Shown here: positions 63,638 to 64,000 of the stretch, one piece after another | Position numbering within the stretch: the first letter of the stretch is position 1 | Layout of the letters: each line of letters opens with the position of its first letter | Assembly (NCBI RefSeq): GCF_000751775.1 | Contig: NZ_CCRF01000039.1 | Coordinates: 30,728-94,727, forward strand | Origin: Caldibacillus thermoamylovorans | GTDB lineage: Bacteria; Bacillota; Bacilli; Bacillales; Caldibacillaceae | Direction: 5' to 3' | Length of the DNA: 64,000 bases | The notes under the pieces: model-generated | What the model saw: only the letters and a program-made list of their open reading frames with translations | Database searches by the model: none | Told to the model about the DNA's origin: nothing | Translations under genes and position numbers: made by a program

Positions 63638-63797
63638 TAGTTGTTTGGTGACTTCTAATGTGTACGCTAAAATATGTCAGTACAAGATTGATTATTTTGT
63701 TGATTTTAATCGTATATGATGACCGGGAAATTTTGTCTGACATAAATCGTACATACTCTATGAAAAGATGTAAAACATAAGGTTGGAGGTGGAAACG

Positions 63798-63959
63798 ATG
63801 TCGGAAAACGAAAAACTGAAAAAACAGCTCCGAAAATATTTTAGCGATGAGCAAGCAAAAAAAGATGATCAATCACACGAATTTGATCATGAATTTGCCA
63901 ATGAACCGTTGACAGCTGCTGAAAGGTTGAACAATAAAAAAACGAAAAAACGGCAATAA
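63798..63959 (+). CDS. Small charged protein of unknown family
   Basis: The 53-residue product (MSENEKLKKQLRKYFSDEQA start, NEPLTAAERLNNKKTKKRQ end) has an excellent GGAGGTGG site and is followed by a clean terminator, so it is very likely a real gene. It is rich in Lys, Glu, Asp and His (DDQSHEFDHEFA). I do not recognise it. Confidence 0.75.
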   Translation: MSENEKLKKQLRKYFSDEQAKKDDQSHEFDHEFANEPLTAAERLNNKKTKKRQ

Positions 63960-63961
63960 TG

Positions 63962-63995
63962 AAAAAAAGGGGATGAAAAAGCCATCCCCTTTTTC
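63962..63995 (+). terminator. Terminator of the last small gene
   Basis: AAAAAGGGGATG pairs with CATCCCCTTTTT over 12 bp, a clear bidirectional terminator. Confidence 0.92.
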
Positions 63996-64000
63996 AAAAG

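Noticed and set aside
1..64000. CRISPR arrays, tRNA or rRNA genes, intact transposases and prophage genes
   Set aside because: No regularly spaced direct repeats, cloverleaf sequences, rRNA-like stretches or transposase frames were seen on either strand.

Overview
The window is a contiguous piece of a low-GC Gram-positive, endospore-forming chromosome of the family Bacillaceae. The evidence is gene content and order: yheBA, yhaX, yhaONM-yhaL, prsA, hpr, trpP, hit, ecsABC, hmoB, hemEH, yhfHI-lplJ, comK, yhjDE, addBA, gerPABCDEF, yisL/yisN, the yit cluster, yjzCD, yjaUV, fabH-fabF and yjbA follow, with gaps, the order I remember for the yhe-to-yjb segment of Bacillus subtilis. Spore and competence genes confirm the lifestyle. 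A moderately thermophilic genus such as Caldibacillus is possible, but the genus cannot be settled from this sequence alone. No rRNA, tRNA, CRISPR array or intact transposase was seen.

Layout. 0-7.6 kb: a truncated spore-coat ATP-grasp gene, yheB, yheA, a HAD protein lacking its usual nucleophile, a CcpA-marked acyl-CoA ligase and a DUF1641-NDH-2 respiratory pair. 7.6-17 kb: the yhaO-yhaN-yhaM nuclease/repair operon, prsA, two tiny YjcZ-type sporulation proteins, yhaI and hpr. 17-32.6 kb: trpP with a textbook TRAP-binding leader, hit, ecsABC, haem genes hmoB/hemE/hemH, lipoate ligase, an orphan ABC substrate-binding lipoprotein, azlCD and an M48 protease. 32.7-45 kb: comK, the addBA recombination nuclease and the gerP spore-permeability operon. 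45-56.5 kb: a FIST-GGDEF-EAL protein, a nonsense-disrupted amylase-like gene, yajQ, degV, yitT, yitU, yitV. 56.5-64 kb: yitW, small yjz genes, yjaUV, the FapR-marked fabH followed by fabF, and yjbA.

The most unusual content is intergenic. Six roughly 140-bp copies, plus one 3' fragment, of a structured repeat lie between genes, all on the + strand. Four directly follow TTTAT and one follows TTGAT. They share compensated stems, a conserved core and a conserved GAAGTTTCAC end. I read them as non-autonomous derivatives of an IS200/IS605 (TnpB-type) transposon that may carry an omega-RNA-like scaffold. Two copies bracket the YjcZ gene pair, one separates the sigma-K promoter of gerP from gerPA, two sit at terminator tails, and the fragment lies where an ABC operon appears truncated. 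Two further repeat types share the gerPA-yisL intergenic region.

Where I cite B. subtilis order or gene names, that is from memory of the families. Protein identities come from reading motifs and overall similarity, not from a database search.
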